Assembly (NCBI RefSeq): GCF_015732285.1
Contig: NZ_WIQU01000022.1
Span: 127,118-191,117, forward strand
Length of the DNA stretch: 64,000 nt
Direction of reading: 5' to 3'
Source of the DNA: Pectinatus frisingensis
Lineage (GTDB): Bacteria; Bacillota; Negativicutes; Selenomonadales; Selenomonadaceae
Below the pieces are notes generated by a model. The model ran no database searches. It was not told the DNA's origin and saw only the letters and a program-made list of their open reading frames with translations. Shown one piece after another: positions 56,403 to 64,000 of the stretch. Position 1 is the first letter of the stretch; each line of letters begins with the position of its first letter. A program made the translations under genes and the position numbers.

Positions 56403-57686
56403 TTGGATATTTTAGTAATTGGTTCCGGCGGCCGCGAACACGCGTTAGTATGGAAATTGGCACAAGGATCGAATGTGGACAAAATATATGCTATACCGGG
56501 TAATCCGGGAATAAAAAATAACGCTGAATGTATTTCAGACATTGCTATAGATGATAATAAAAAAATTGTTGATTTTGCCAGACGGAAAAATATTGGATTG
56601 ACGGTTATCGGTCCGGAAGTCCCTTTGATTAATGGATTGGTTGACGATTTACAGGCAGCTGATATAGCGGTGTTTGGTCCGACGAAAGCAGCTGCCCGGT
56701 TGGAAGGGTCGAAATCATTTTCAAAAGATATAATGCGAAAATATAAGATACCTACTGCAGCTTATGAGAGTTTTACTGATGCAGCAGCAGCTAAAGAATA
56801 TATAAAAAAAATGGGTGCACCAATTGTTGTAAAGGCTGACGGACTGGCTGCCGGTAAGGGTGTAATAGTGGCACAAACCGTGGAACAGGCAAATGAAGCA
56901 GTCGATGAAATAATGTGTGATAAAGCGTTTGGCAGCGCTGGTGACAGTATTGTAATAGAGGAATGTTTGATTGGTGAAGAAGCCTCAGTATTGGCTTTTA
57001 CTGATGGGGAAACGATCGTTCCGATGATTCCTTCGCAGGATCACAAATGTATTTTTGATGGAGATAAAGGACCAAATACCGGAGGAATGGGAACATATGC
57101 ACCAGCTCCAATAGTTGATGGAAAAATGCTGGAGCAAATTCAAGCAGAAATATTGGAACCGATAATTGCTGCAATGAACAATGAAGGGAAAAAATATCGA
57201 GGCTGCTTATATGCCGGGCTCATGATAACCAGTGACGGACCTAAAGTAATTGAGTTTAATGCCCGTTTTGGTGATCCGGAAACACAGGTCATTTTGCCAT
57301 TGCTTGAAAGTGATTTAATGGAAATAATGCTGTCATGTGTCAATGGTACTTTGAAGCAGATGTCAATTAAATGGTCTGATGATGCGGCAGTTTGTGTGGT
57401 ATTGGCAGCAGGAGGTTATCCGCGTAAATATAATAAAGGGGATATCATTGATGGCCTTGCTGAGGCACAGCAGACCGGTGCACTTGTCTTTCATGCCGGA
57501 ACAAGAGAAAATAATGGAAAGCTTGTTACGGATGGCGGCAGGGTGTTAGGTGTGACAGCTGTTGGAGCAGATATGAAAGCGGCAATAGATAAGGCGTATC
57601 AAGACGTAAATTTGATAAAATTCAATAATATGTATTTTCGCAAAGATATAGCGCAAAAAGCTTTTAGACATATAAAAACTAAATGA
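56403..57686 (+). CDS. purD: Phosphoribosylamine-glycine ligase
   Basis: 427 aa ATP-grasp enzyme: ILVIGSGGREHALVWKLAQ, GPEVPLINGLVDDL, PIVVKADGLAAGKGVIVA, PNTGGMGTYAPAPI and EFNARFGDPETQV. The start is TTG 56403, a few bases after AGGAGAGGAG; a longer start upstream would run through the repeat element and is rejected. Last gene of the pur operon. Confidence 0.97.
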   Translation: MDILVIGSGGREHALVWKLAQGSNVDKIYAIPGNPGIKNNAECISDIAIDDNKKIVDFARRKNIGLTVIGPEVPLINGLVDDLQAADIAVFGPTKAAARLEGSKSFSKDIMRKYKIPTAAYESFTDAAAAKEYIKKMGAPIVVKADGLAAGKGVIVAQTVEQANEAVDEIMCDKAFGSAGDSIVIEECLIGEEASVLAFTDGETIVPMIPSQDHKCIFDGDKGPNTGGMGTYAPAPIVDGKMLEQIQAEILEPIIAAMNNEGKKYRGCLYAGLMITSDGPKVIEFNARFGDPETQVILPLLESDLMEIMLSCVNGTLKQMSIKWSDDAAVCVVLAAGGYPRKYNKGDIIDGLAEAQQTGALVFHAGTRENNGKLVTDGGRVLGVTAVGADMKAAIDKAYQDVNLIKFNNMYFRKDIAQKAFRHIKTK

Positions 57687-57694
57687 TTTCAGAT

Positions 57695-57744
57695 AAAAAA
57701 ATTAGTGCAGTACGTTTTTTATTACGTTACTGCACTAATTTTTT
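57695..57744. terminator. Bidirectional terminator between purD and the YeiH gene
   Basis: About 16-bp stem (AAAAATTAGTGCAGTA with TACTGCACTAATTTTT) plus extra ACGT pairing around the loop; T-runs on both sides of convergent genes. Confidence 0.9.
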
Positions 57745-57751
57745 ACAGGGC

Positions 57752-58729
57752 TTATATCAATCCAAGAACATGTTGAACAACGAGAGAGACTGCAGCAACT
57801 GCAAACCAGCAACACAATCCAAGTAAAATAGGACGAAAGCCATTTTTGACCAATGAATGAAGATTTGTATTTAACCCGATTGCACTCATCGCTAAAATTA
57901 TGCAAAATTTGCCTGCCGATCCAAGCAAATGAGTTATACTTTCCGGAATAATACCGATGGTATTAATAATTGAAGCAACGATAAACCATAAAATAAACCA
58001 GGGAAATATTTTATAAAAATTAAAATTACTGCTTTTTTTGTTACAGCGGGCGGTAAGAACAGCGAAAAACACACAGGCGGGAACAATCATCAATGCCCGG
58101 GTCAATTTTACAATAGTGGCATAACTACCAGCAGCAGTACTATAAGAATAACCGGCAGCTACAACAGAGGAAGTATCGTTGATAGCTGTACCGGCCCACA
58201 TACCGAAACCGGTGTCTGACATACCTATTAAGTGCCCTAGAAAAGGAAAAAGAAATACGGCAATAACATTAAAAAGGAAAATTGTGGAAATCGAAAAAGC
58301 AATATCTTTGTCTTCGGCGTTAATGACCGGGGCTAAGGCGGCTATTGCCGAACCGCCGCAGATAGCAGTTCCTGCTCCGATCAATGTGGTGGTGCAGCGA
58401 TCAAGTGCGAGCAATTTGCCAATTGACCAGGCAACGACGAAAGACGTAAGTAATGTAAAAATCATTACATAAAAAGAATGAGAACCTATTTTAAGGACAT
58501 TAAATAAATTCATTTCAAAGCCAAGCAGTATTATGGAATATTGCAGTATTTTTTTCCCCGTGAACTTTATACCCGGTTCAAAAGTTGCAGGCCGTTTAAA
58601 TCCGGCGGCTAGTATGCCTAATAATATTGCAAAGACAGGTCCGCCGATGATGGGAAATAAATTGCCTAAAAAATAAGCCGGAATGGCAAAAATGAATGTG
58701 TAAAGGATTCCTCTGATATTATTATGCAT
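57752..58729 (-). CDS. YeiH/UPF0324 family putative sulfate exporter
   Basis: 325 aa with nine to ten membrane helices. Family landmarks are FAIPAYFLGNLFPIIGGPVFAILLGI, GAGTAICGGSAIAALAPV, GMWAGTAINDTSSVVAAGYSYS and LTRALMIVPACVFF. Members are annotated as sulfate or sulfite exporters and are often controlled by LysR proteins. The start is ATG 58729; a GTG four codons earlier overlaps the ribosome binding site. A LysR gene lies 0.7 kb away on the same strand, with one small gene between. Confidence 0.9.
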   Translation of the reverse strand: MHNNIRGILYTFIFAIPAYFLGNLFPIIGGPVFAILLGILAAGFKRPATFEPGIKFTGKKILQYSIILLGFEMNLFNVLKIGSHSFYVMIFTLLTSFVVAWSIGKLLALDRCTTTLIGAGTAICGGSAIAALAPVINAEDKDIAFSISTIFLFNVIAVFLFPFLGHLIGMSDTGFGMWAGTAINDTSSVVAAGYSYSTAAGSYATIVKLTRALMIVPACVFFAVLTARCNKKSSNFNFYKIFPWFILWFIVASIINTIGIIPESITHLLGSAGKFCIILAMSAIGLNTNLHSLVKNGFRPILLGLCCWFAVAAVSLVVQHVLGLI

Positions 58730-58984
58730 AAAAGTAATCACTCCTAAATTGTTATAGGCAATATTCTATCAGCTGAATATATAGATGTAAAATAGTATAA
58801 TTATATAAAAACATAGTATTTTTACTATATATATTATTAATTTTTAAAATGCTTTTGCCATAATCAATAAATTATAATTATTATATACTAAAAAAAAATT
58901 ATAAAAAATAAGAATTTGAGGAGGATATAGTTTATAACTGTCGAAAATAGTAAAATATAAGCTATCATGAAAGGATGTGTAATT

Positions 58985-59188
58985 ATGGCTAAGCAGACTT
59001 TTATTAATGAAAAACCATTTTGTCTGAATTTACAAAAAAACGTGAATGTAGTGCGTTATTACCAAAAAAACAGCGCTCAGAAAATGGTTTGTTACAAACA
59101 AGAATGTGAACATCGTTTTGATTGCAAGGAATCCACTAATTGCAAGCATGCATTTCATTCTGTTGGATCCGAGTATCTGCAAGGGTAG
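58985..59188 (+). CDS. Small cysteine-rich protein (67 aa)
   Basis: Not recognised. It starts MAKQTFINEKPFCLNLQKN, preceded by AAAGGAT. Five cysteines: one early, then C-Y-K-Q-E-C-E-H-R-F-D-C-K-E-S-T-N-C-K-H near the C-terminus, spaced 5, 6 and 6 residues with a histidine beside them, which would suit a zinc or iron-sulfur knuckle. It is monocistronic, with its own strong terminator 118 bp downstream. The gap before it (58730-58984) shows no other gene. Confidence 0.65.
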   Translation: MAKQTFINEKPFCLNLQKNVNVVRYYQKNSAQKMVCYKQECEHRFDCKESTNCKHAFHSVGSEYLQG

Positions 59189-59305
59189 TGCAGCACGAAT
59201 TGGTGGATGAGAAGAAGTTTTGACTTAGGCACCGTTAAGTAGGGGGAATATGCCATCGATATTATGATTGGGATAAATTTATCGATGTTGAATAAAAGTT
59301 AGAGT

Positions 59306-59359
59306 AAGAATAAGAGGCAGCAGTAAAAATTTTAATTTTTACTGCTGCCTCTTATTCTT
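59306..59359. terminator. Very strong bidirectional hairpin terminator
   Basis: 25-bp perfect stem (59306-59330 with 59335-59359) around TTTA, between the Cys-rich gene and the convergent lysR gene. Confidence 0.9.
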
Positions 59360-59400
59360 TAAAAAACGGTCATTAAAATCAAAGATGTCTTATAAATAAA

Positions 59401-60273
59401 TTATTTTAATGTATCCTGACAAAATTCAATAAAAGATTGGGCTGCTTTTGATATGTAACGGTCTTTTTTCCATGCCAGGCCAACATCAACGAATATCGGG
59501 TTTTCAAATGGAAGGACTTTTATGTTTTTAGCATCTTTTACAACAAAATCCAGTAAAAATGCCATACCCACATTACTGGCCACTAATCCTTTTATTGTTT
59601 CTATTTGGTTTGATTCTAAAACAACATTGGCTTTTATATTTTCGCTGGACATTTTCTGCAGCAATAGATTACGCAGATAAGAACCGTCTTTAAGCATAAT
59701 GATGTTTTGATTTTCAATATCACTTATAGCAATTGATTCTTTTTGAGCTAAGGGGTGGTTTAAAGGCAGACAGGCAACGGACTGGTTACGTGACATGGGT
59801 AAAAGCTCTAAACTGGACGAAGCACCGGATAAAATAACTATGCCGAAATCCAGTTCGTCACGGTCTATTTGTTCGCGGATGGTCATTGACCCTTCTTCGT
59901 ATAAATAAATATCCAGGTTAGAATACTTTTTTTGAAAACTGGAAAAAATCTTAGGAAATAAAAATGCACCAATCATTGAAGGAATGCCAATTTTTATAGT
60001 ACCTTTTTGCAATTGCTTATAATCATTTACTTCCAGCACTGCATCTTGGATATTACGCAATGCCAAAGATATCCTGTTAAGGAAAACTGCGCCTTCCGGG
60101 GTCAGTGATAATTGTTTTTGGCTTCGATCAAAAAGCTGTATACCCAGTTCTGCTTCTAATTTTTTTATGGCCACCGTAATATTGGGCTGAGATACGCGCA
60201 GCCGTTTAGCGGCCCGGGTAATGTTTTTTAATCTACTGGTCATTTGAAAATATTCCAGTTGTTTGAGTTCCAT
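59401..60273 (-). CDS. LysR family transcriptional regulator
   Basis: 290 aa. The winged helix-turn-helix at the N-terminus shows MTSRLKNITRAAKRLRVSQPNITVAIKKLE; a LysR substrate-binding domain follows (KIGIPSMIGAFLFPKIFSSF, FGIVILSG, VASNVGMAFLLDFVV). The start at 60273 follows AGGAGGAGC; thirteen extra upstream codons are rejected. The effector is unknown; by position and by analogy to CysL/YeiE it may control the YeiH-type transporter. Confidence 0.92.
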   Translation of the reverse strand: MELKQLEYFQMTSRLKNITRAAKRLRVSQPNITVAIKKLEAELGIQLFDRSQKQLSLTPEGAVFLNRISLALRNIQDAVLEVNDYKQLQKGTIKIGIPSMIGAFLFPKIFSSFQKKYSNLDIYLYEEGSMTIREQIDRDELDFGIVILSGASSSLELLPMSRNQSVACLPLNHPLAQKESIAISDIENQNIIMLKDGSYLRNLLLQKMSSENIKANVVLESNQIETIKGLVASNVGMAFLLDFVVKDAKNIKVLPFENPIFVDVGLAWKKDRYISKAAQSFIEFCQDTLK

Positions 60274-60538
60274 TTTGCTCCTCCTAAATCGGTCGCATGA
60301 TATAAATTTCAAGGTGATTTCTAATTGTATCTAACTGTTATTTAGCGCAGACAGTCTGCTTGGTACTATAAAATAATCCCTTGTCATGGACGTGATAAAT
60401 ATGGTATAGTTTTATAAGTTAAGTATATTTATGTCATTTATTATAGCATAAGTAGATGTTTAAAAACTATAATTATTTTAAATATAGTGTAAATTAGTGA
60501 AAAAATTATGAAGGAATTTTATATTATTCGAATATAAT

Positions 60539-60567
60539 TTGACAGTGCATCAGGTATATGATATACT
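60539..60567 (+). promoter_or_regulatory. Promoter of infC-rpmI-rplT
   Basis: TTGACA (60539-60544), 17-bp spacer, TATACT (60562-60567). The region before it (60274-60538) is AT-rich and shows no gene. Confidence 0.8.
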
Positions 60568-60671
60568 ACTATCGTTGTTTAAGCAGGAGCCACCGCTTCT
60601 CACCTGATGATGTATAGTCAGTCAGGTTGATATTGACGGATAGAAGGGTGGTTGTGTGCCGCCCTTTTTTT
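60568..60671 (+). ncRNA. L20 (infC-rplT) leader RNA with attenuator
   Basis: The leader has the hallmark AGCAGGAGCCACCGCTTCTC followed by CACCTG, known from Firmicute infC operons, pairings around CAGGT/ACCTG, and a terminator hairpin GGGTGG-TTGTGTG-CCGCCC with seven T (60644-60671). In Bacillus, L20 binds such a leader and favours termination. The regulatory model is by analogy. Confidence 0.8.
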
Positions 60672-60702
60672 GGTATATATTTTTATAAAGAGGTGATTTG
60701 AT

Positions 60703-61230
60703 ATTAGTAAAGATAGCTTGAGGATAAATGAAGAAATCCGCGTACGCGAAGTACGTGTAACAGACGTTAGTGGTAATCAGCTGGGGATAATGCCTATAAG
60801 AGAGGCGTTAGCACGTGCAGAAGAAGCTCATCTGGATTTGGTAGAGGTGGCTCCTAAGGGAAAGCCACCGGTGTGCCGAATTATGGATTTTGGTAAATAT
60901 CGTTATGAGCAGCAGAAACGTGAAAAAGAAGCACGTAAAAAACAGAAAATCATAACGATGAAAGAAGTAAAGCTGCGCCCTAACATTGAACAGCATGATT
61001 TTGATGTCAAGACGAAAAATGCTTTACGTTTTATAAATGATGGTAATAAGGTAAAAGTCACAATTATGTTTCGTGGCAGGGAACTTTCTCACCCGGAATT
61101 AGGCCGTGAACTCTTGCTTAAAGTTGCCGATGCATTGTCGGAGTCCGTTGTTGTTGAGCGTGCTCCTAAGCTGGAAGGCAAAAATATGATAATGATTTTG
61201 GTTCCAAAACAGATTAAGGGAGGAAATTAA
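60703..61230 (+). CDS. infC: Translation initiation factor IF-3
   Basis: 175 aa with start at ATT 60703: it gives [18 protein letters not shown] and lies five bases after AGAGGTGAT, whereas the later TTG at 60718 has no ribosome binding site. Domains: N-terminal ([19 protein letters not shown]), a lysine-rich linker ([16 protein letters not shown]) and C-terminal ([23 protein letters not shown]). AUU starts on infC allow IF-3 to limit its own synthesis in E. coli. Confidence 0.93.
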   Translation: MSKDSLRINEEIRVREVRVTDVSGNQLGIMPIREALARAEEAHLDLVEVAPKGKPPVCRIMDFGKYRYEQQKREKEARKKQKIITMKEVKLRPNIEQHDFDVKTKNALRFINDGNKVKVTIMFRGRELSHPELGRELLLKVADALSESVVVERAPKLEGKNMIMILVPKQIKGGN

Positions 61231-61232
61231 TA

Positions 61233-61430
61233 ATGCCAAAAATGAAAACACGCCGTGCGGCAGCTAAACGTTTTACTGCTACCGGTACAGGTGAATACAA
61301 ACGCAATAAATCTTTTAAAAGCCATATTTTGGAAAAGAAATCACCCAAACGTAAACGTAATTTGAGAAAAGCTACTATCATTACAGCTGCTGATCATAAT
61401 CGCGTCCGCAGAATGCTTCCGTACGCTTAA
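61233..61430 (+). CDS. rpmI: 50S ribosomal protein L35
   Basis: 65 aa, [20 protein letters not shown] with the basic tail [22 protein letters not shown] typical of L35. Two bases after infC. Confidence 0.98.
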   Translation: MPKMKTRRAAAKRFTATGTGEYKRNKSFKSHILEKKSPKRKRNLRKATIITAADHNRVRRMLPYA

Positions 61431-61455
61431 TATAAAATTTCAGGAGGAAAGATAA

Positions 61456-61809
61456 ATGCCAAGAGTTAAAACAGGCGTTACTGCACATGCGCGCCATAAA
61501 AAAATATTAAAGCTAGCTAAAGGTTATAAAGGTTCTAAGAGTAAACAGTTTAAAAAAGCCAATGAAACAGTAATGAAGGCGTTGTATTATGCCCGCAGAG
61601 ATCGCCGCGCTAAAAAAGGTGATTTTCGTAAATTATGGATTGCCCGCATTAATGCAGCAGCCCGTATCAATGGAATGTCTTATAGCCGTTTGATTTATGG
61701 ATTGACCAAGGCAAATGTTGAAGTAAACCGCAAGATGCTGGCTGATTTGGCAATTAATGATGCTGTTGCTTTTACAAAATTAGTTGCAGTGGCAAAGGAA
61801 AATCAGTAA
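61456..61809 (+). CDS. rplT: 50S ribosomal protein L20
   Basis: 117 aa, [20 protein letters not shown] then [15 protein letters not shown] and [17 protein letters not shown]. It is the likely autogenous repressor acting on the leader at 60568-60671. Confidence 0.98.
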   Translation: MPRVKTGVTAHARHKKILKLAKGYKGSKSKQFKKANETVMKALYYARRDRRAKKGDFRKLWIARINAAARINGMSYSRLIYGLTKANVEVNRKMLADLAINDAVAFTKLVAVAKENQ

Positions 61810-61828
61810 AATAATATTAGATGCAAAG

Positions 61829-61867
61829 AAGCTGTACATAATTTGGATTATGGACAGCTTTTTTTGC
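61829..61867 (+). terminator. Terminator after rplT
   Basis: AAGCTGT/ACAGCTT with CATAAT/ATTATG inside (61829-61860), then seven T. It separates the ribosomal operon from dapL and argues against long upstream starts for dapL. Confidence 0.88.
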
Positions 61868-61902
61868 ATATTGATAAATTTAAAATAAGGAAGTGCAGGC
61901 TG

Positions 61903-63141
61903 ATGACAGTAGTTAATGAAAATTATTTGAAATTGCCGGGCAGTTATTTATTTGCCGAAATAGCTCGTCGTGTAAAAGCTTTTAAAGACAAGAATCCTTC
62001 AGCTGATATTATAAGTTTAGGTATCGGCGATGTTACACAACCGCTGGCACCCGTGGTAATTAAAGCCTTACATAAAGCAGTCGATGAAATGGCTGATGCC
62101 AGTACATTTCGTGGTTATGGACCGGAACAGGGATATGATTTTTTACGGGAAAAGATTGTTAAAACAGTATATCACGCTCACGGAGCTGATATAGCACCTG
62201 ATGAAATTTTCGTTAGTGACGGGGCAAAAAGTGACTGCGGCAATATTCAGGAAATATTTGGCACTGATAATATTATTGCGATAACAGATCCGGTTTATCC
62301 GGTATATCTTGATACTAATGTTATGGCTGGACGTACGGGCGGCTATGATGAAACTAAAGGGATTTTTTCCAATGTGGTATATATGCCATGCACGGCGGAT
62401 AATAATTTTGTTCCTAAAATACCGAAACAGCATGTTGATATGATATATATATGTTGCCCTAATAATCCTACAGGGACAACTTTGACCAGAGAACAGCTTG
62501 CAAAATGGATAGAATATGCCAGACAAAATGATGCTGTTATTTTATATGATGCTGCTTATGCCTATTATATAACAGAAGCTGATATTCCCAGGACTATTTA
62601 TGAAATACCTGGAGCCAGAGATGTAGCTATAGAATTCAGATCATTTTCTAAGACCGCTGGTTTTACGGGAATGCGCTGTGGTTATACAGTTATACCGAAA
62701 ACAGTTTTTGCCCGTACTAAAGCAGGGGAAAAGCAGGCTTTAAATCCATTGTGGAATCGTCGCCATACGACTAAATTCAATGGTACGGCGTATATTGTTC
62801 AGCGGGCTGCGGAAGCTGTTGTGACTGAACAAGGGCAAAAGGAAATAATGCAGACCATAAATTATTATATGGATAACGCCAGGATAATTAGAGAGGGATT
62901 AGACGGGGCCGGTATAGAATATTTTGGCGGGATCAATGCTCCGTATATCTGGCTTAAGACACCTAATGATATGAAGTCATGGGACTTCTTTGATAAATTA
63001 TTGTCTGAGGCAAATATTGTCGGGACGCCAGGAGCCGGTTTTGGCCCTTCAGGGGAAGGTTATTTCCGGCTTACAGCATTCGGTGATAAGGAAAATACAA
63101 AAAGGGCTGTAAAACGTATTAAAACAAAGCTGACTTTATGA
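61903..63141 (+). CDS. dapL: LL-diaminopimelate aminotransferase
   Basis: 412 aa PLP aminotransferase that makes LL-diaminopimelate directly from tetrahydrodipicolinate, feeding lysine and peptidoglycan. It shows [84 protein letters not shown] and the PLP lysine in [17 protein letters not shown]. These are family-specific to DapL. The start is ATG 61903. Confidence 0.96.
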   Translation: MTVVNENYLKLPGSYLFAEIARRVKAFKDKNPSADIISLGIGDVTQPLAPVVIKALHKAVDEMADASTFRGYGPEQGYDFLREKIVKTVYHAHGADIAPDEIFVSDGAKSDCGNIQEIFGTDNIIAITDPVYPVYLDTNVMAGRTGGYDETKGIFSNVVYMPCTADNNFVPKIPKQHVDMIYICCPNNPTGTTLTREQLAKWIEYARQNDAVILYDAAYAYYITEADIPRTIYEIPGARDVAIEFRSFSKTAGFTGMRCGYTVIPKTVFARTKAGEKQALNPLWNRRHTTKFNGTAYIVQRAAEAVVTEQGQKEIMQTINYYMDNARIIREGLDGAGIEYFGGINAPYIWLKTPNDMKSWDFFDKLLSEANIVGTPGAGFGPSGEGYFRLTAFGDKENTKRAVKRIKTKLTL

Positions 63142-63158
63142 ACGGAGTAATATAAATT

Positions 63159-63190
63159 AAACCGCTGTTGATTTTTGCAGCGGTTTTTGC
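63159..63190 (+). terminator. Terminator after dapL
   Basis: AAACCGCTG/CAGCGGTTT (63159-63167 with 63178-63186), then T-run. Confidence 0.88.
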
Positions 63191-63237
63191 CAGCCATAAT
63201 AAAATACGTTAAATTTGTGTAAATAGTGAAAAATACA

Positions 63238-63266
63238 TTGCATTTTATTATTCATAGTGCTAAGAT
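63238..63266 (+). promoter_or_regulatory. Promoter upstream of the M-box
   Basis: TTGCAT (63238-63243), 17-bp spacer, TAAGAT (63261-63266), about 28 bp before the riboswitch. Confidence 0.55.
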
Positions 63267-63293
63267 AAGCCAGTGGAAAATTAATATAGTTTT

Positions 63294-63447
63294 GTTAGGT
63301 GAGGTTCCTGCAATAAACATAGGCTATTGCCCGGAAACATCGAGAGATGCCAAGGGGTAGGACAGGTGTTATCGAAATAAGGTATTACCCGAGATAGCTG
63401 AGTATTTACTCTACGTTATGCAGTGCTAAAGCTTGGACGATTGAAAT
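63294..63447 (+). ncRNA. M-box (ykoK leader) magnesium riboswitch
   Basis: The conserved elements occur in order: GTTAGGTGAGGTTCCTG (63294), GCTATTGCCCGGAAACATCG, AGATGCCAAGGGGTAGGACAG, and CAGTGCTAAAGCTTGGACGA followed by TTGAAAT (63421-63446). This matches the Bacillus ykoK/mgtE leader almost word for word. When Mg is high such RNAs fold to allow a terminator; one follows at 63466-63495. It controls the genes downstream. Confidence 0.97.
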
Positions 63448-63465
63448 CTGCAGCGGATGTTTTGG

Positions 63466-63495
63466 AACCTTCTCATGATTTTTGAGAGGGTTTTT
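63466..63495 (+). terminator. Expression-platform terminator of the M-box
   Basis: AACCTTCTCA (63466-63475) pairs with TGAGAGGGTT (63483-63492, one G-T pair), then T-run. Expected to form at high Mg. Confidence 0.88.
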
Positions 63496-63539
63496 GTATT
63501 TAGTTACAAAAATTTATTTTGATAAGGGTGGTGGTAAAT

Positions 63540-63644
63540 ATGGACGATGGCTCTGGTGGCGGTAAAAAAATATTTACAATTATCGTAGGAGGTACCTTAT
63601 GGAAATATTTACCAAATCCCTGTCAAGAAGAAAATTTTCTTTAA
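63540..63644 (+). CDS. Small leader ORF (34 aa) overlapping the permease start
   Basis: ATG at 63540, frame MDDGSGGGKKIFTIIVGGTL then WKYLPNPCQEENFL and stop. A purine-rich stretch (AAGGGTGGTGGT) precedes it. It overlaps the first 46 bases of the permease gene in another frame, and the permease ribosome binding site GTAGGAGGT lies inside it, so its translation could gate the permease by coupling or occlusion. Whether it is translated is unknown. Confidence 0.4.
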   Translation: MDDGSGGGKKIFTIIVGGTLWKYLPNPCQEENFL

Positions 63645-64000
63645 TGGATGTAGGGATACTTTGCATTATTTTTATTATTTTATATGCTATATTGAAATTA
63701 GGAATGGGGATGAATGCCCCTTTTTCTCAGGGAGAGCATCTTGAAATAAGTCTTTCACCGGCGATGCTGCCCTATTATGCCGGTAGATCTTTACTGCGAA
63801 TGTTCATTGCTTTTATTTTTTCTTTGATTTTTACATTGGTTTATGGTTATATAGCTGCAAAAATTAAATCTGCAGGGGCAATAATGATACCAATTCTTGA
63901 TATTTTGCAGTCAATACCTGTTTTGGGTTTTTTATCGGTTACGATAGCAGCGCTTATGGCAGGGGTTCCTCATAGTCTGTTCGGGGTGGAATGTGCATCT
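63599..64000 (+). CDS. ABC transporter permease, COG4986-like duplicated anion permease (partial)
   Basis: Open from ATG 63599 (after GTAGGAGGT) to the window edge, 134 codons. It has a basic N-terminus (MEIFTKSLSRRKFSLMDVG), a hydrophobic helix (GILCIIFIILYAILKLG), a second region MFIAFIFSLIFTLVYGYIAA and the permease-type segment MIPILDILQSIPVLGFLSVT. The pattern matches the duplicated permease of ABC anion (nitrate/sulfonate type) systems. Being behind an M-box, its expression should respond to Mg, which is not the usual cargo of that family. Confidence 0.8.
   Translation, partial: MEIFTKSLSRRKFSLMDVGILCIIFIILYAILKLGMGMNAPFSQGEHLEISLSPAMLPYYAGRSLLRMFIAFIFSLIFTLVYGYIAAKIKSAGAIMIPILDILQSIPVLGFLSVTIAALMAGVPHSLFGVECAS

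Noticed and set aside
1..64000. CRISPR arrays, rRNA or tRNA genes
   Set aside because: I read for regular spacers, cloverleaf signatures and rRNA blocks and found none; a covariance search could still reveal a tRNA I missed.

Overview
The window is about 64 kb of chromosome from a low-GC, diderm Firmicute, most likely a member of the Negativicutes (Selenomonadales/Veillonellales side). This is an inference from gene content, with no 16S present. The Firmicute signs are a PolC-type replicase, Prp protease with an N-terminally extended L27, an M-box, and Bacillus-like gene clusters (mltG-trmR-trhP and aroQ-pepP-efp). The diderm sign is a small signal-peptide beta-barrel protein, and GlnRS and split purine genes also fit. 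TTG starts with good ribosome binding sites are common.

Layout. Positions 1-2700 look accessory: a thioredoxin-like gene end, an exported low-complexity membrane protein, a small ORF, and a phage-type S24 repressor divergent from a 47-codon gene, with the same 11-bp motif in both promoters. Positions 2767-7288 hold a TetR regulator, a decayed convergent gene and the fructose operon fruR-fruK-fruA. At 7495-7595 lies an orphan IS605-type tnpB tail with its omega-RNA scaffold. Positions 7632-18280 carry a small HTH protein, an HD phosphohydrolase, glnS, an exonuclease-less polC, cobU-cobS-cobC and ribF. Positions 18379-23823 carry a glycosyltransferase, a tandem HD-GYP protein, a UvrD-like helicase with an embedded DEDDh exonuclease, and an outer-membrane protein.

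Positions 24014-30721 form a housekeeping run: cell-wall lytic transglycosylase, tRNA wobble-uridine modification, acylphosphatase, dehydroquinase, aminopeptidase, EF-P and IlvE. Then come rplU-prp-rpmA, YitT, an MFS exporter, a DUF218 protein, amtB-glnK behind a promoter with an immediate terminator, a globin-coupled sensor, smc-ftsY, an HlyD-like protein, a uridine-kinase-like protein, phosphate transport, and lysC-thrC. Positions 51236-57686 are the purine operon purE-C-F-M-N-(IMP cyclohydrolase only)-D. The end holds a YeiH transporter, a Cys-rich small protein, a LysR regulator, the L20-leader infC-rpmI-rplT operon (AUU start for infC), dapL, and an M-box riboswitch ahead of a small ORF and an ABC permease cut by the window edge.

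Points of most interest: the replicase has lost its proofreading domain while a nearby helicase carries an exonuclease; the guide-RNA-like omega-RNA has no TnpB beside it; PurH is split; the amtB promoter is followed at once by a terminator; and an M-box precedes an ABC anion-type permease.
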